Source of the DNA: a bacterium
GTDB lineage: Bacteria; SZUA-182; DTGQ01
DNA length: 12,384 bases
Assembly (NCBI GenBank): GCA_023512255.1
Contig: JAILZY010000098.1
Location: 1 to 12,384, forward strand
Direction: 5' to 3'
This document shows positions 11,949 through 12,384 of this stretch, in pieces. A program made the position numbers and the translations under genes. Below the pieces are notes generated by a model. It was not told the origin of the DNA, searched no databases, and saw nothing but the letters and a program-made list of their open reading frames with translations. Each line of letters opens with the position of its first letter. Positions within the stretch are counted from its first letter, which is position 1.

Positions 11949-12242
11949 ATGCCAGTATACGAATACCAATGCAAAGATTGTGGTCATATCTTCGAAGCTG
12001 AACAGCGGATCGTGGATCCGCCCATTGAGTCCTGTGGTGAATGTGGTGGAGTTGCCGAGCGGCTTATTTCCCGATGCTCCTTTGTCCTGAAGGGAGATGG
12101 CTGGTATGTGTCTGAATATCCTTCATCCGAAAGGAAAAAGGGGATGGAGCAGGAGAAAAAATCGAACGGTACCTCAGAGAGCAAGGCTGAGCGGAAAACC
12201 GAAAAAGCCTCTTCCTGCTGCCCGGCTCAAGCCGCAGCCTGA
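11949..12242 (+). CDS. FmdB-family zinc-ribbon protein
   Basis: 97 aa. The N-terminal MPVYEYQCKDCGHIFE and two CxxC pairs (Cys8/Cys11 and Cys29/Cys32) define the FmdB-type zinc ribbon, followed by the usual LISRCSFVLKGDGWYVSEYPS segment (GxGWY motif) and a disordered Lys/Glu/Ser tail ending in SSCCPAQAAA. Members are called putative regulators after FmdB of formamidase clusters, but the role is unproven in most bacteria. AAGGAGG at 11937-11943 is 5 nt from the ATG. It follows the LexA-like gene by 55 nt with no terminator between, so cotranscription is likely. Confidence 0.93.
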   Translation: MPVYEYQCKDCGHIFEAEQRIVDPPIESCGECGGVAERLISRCSFVLKGDGWYVSEYPSSERKKGMEQEKKSNGTSESKAERKTEKASSCCPAQAAA

Positions 12243-12274
12243 AAAAGATGGGCCTTGAGAGGCTCTAAGTTGTG

Positions 12275-12330
12275 GGAGTGAAAAAGTCGAAAAATTTCTT
12301 TTTTGACCTATGCTTTTGCACTTTTTCTCC
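12275..12330 (+). terminator. Nested AT-rich hairpin after the FmdB-type gene
   Basis: GGAG-(TG)-AAAAAGT near 12275-12287 can pair with ACTTTTTCTCC (12320-12330), and inside it GTC-AAAAA pairs with TTTTT-GAC (12286-12307) with one bulge. T-runs are internal rather than trailing, so termination is uncertain. Nothing else is supported to the window end; the ATG at 12378 has no proper ribosome spacing. Confidence 0.35.
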
Positions 12331-12384
12331 AAGGCCTTGATTTTACTGGATTTGCTATTAGAGGTAACTTTCTAAGGATGTCAA

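Overview
The window is a 12.4 kb piece of bacterial chromosome of moderate GC with long, AT-rich, repeat-laden intergenic stretches. Gene content (PAS hybrid sensor kinase, Slp-type outer-membrane lipoprotein, FmdB-type zinc ribbon, an ECF nickel transporter with accessory periplasmic-facing proteins) suggests a Gram-negative anaerobe, most likely Desulfobacterota/deltaproteobacteria-like. That placement is inference; there is no rRNA or marker gene here. No tRNA, CRISPR array, IS transposase or phage gene was seen.

Left part (1-3980, + strand): the 3' part of a hybrid histidine kinase (PAS - HisKA - HATPase - receiver), a 440 bp gap with short tandem repeats, a Slp-family lipoprotein behind an extended -10 promoter and a textbook Shine-Dalgarno, a long wobble-paired stem, and a class I/II PLP aminotransferase closed by a clear intrinsic terminator.

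Middle (3981-5108): 1.1 kb without a recognisable family. It holds a perfect palindrome that could be an operator, a plausible 62-aa basic ORF, tandem repeats, a run of hairpins, and a 34-aa membrane ORF (perhaps with a 24-aa partner) lying between 19-bp perfect inverted repeats. A third 13-bp copy of the arm lies upstream, so the central arm can pair with either neighbour. This is the least explained part of the window.

Right-centre (5109-10427, - strand): a group-II ECF nickel/cobalt uptake system read right to left: NikK-like DUF4198 protein, NikL-like protein with C-terminal anchor, NikM substrate-binding membrane protein, a 68-aa two-helix protein with a His-rich tail overlapping nikM, NikQ T-component, and two different NikO ATPases that share a C-terminal CxCC tail. 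NikK/NikL would handle metal outside the membrane, NikM binds it, NikQ couples, and the two ATPases drive uptake. Upstream of nikK are two families of tandem direct repeats and, further up, an orphan minus-strand intrinsic terminator that points to a leader RNA/attenuator or a small RNA.

Right end (11235-12384, + strand): a LexA-like regulator lacking the catalytic serine, lysine and cleavage site, whose promoter spacer is a perfect 20-bp palindrome and whose mRNA may be leaderless, followed by an FmdB-family zinc-ribbon protein.
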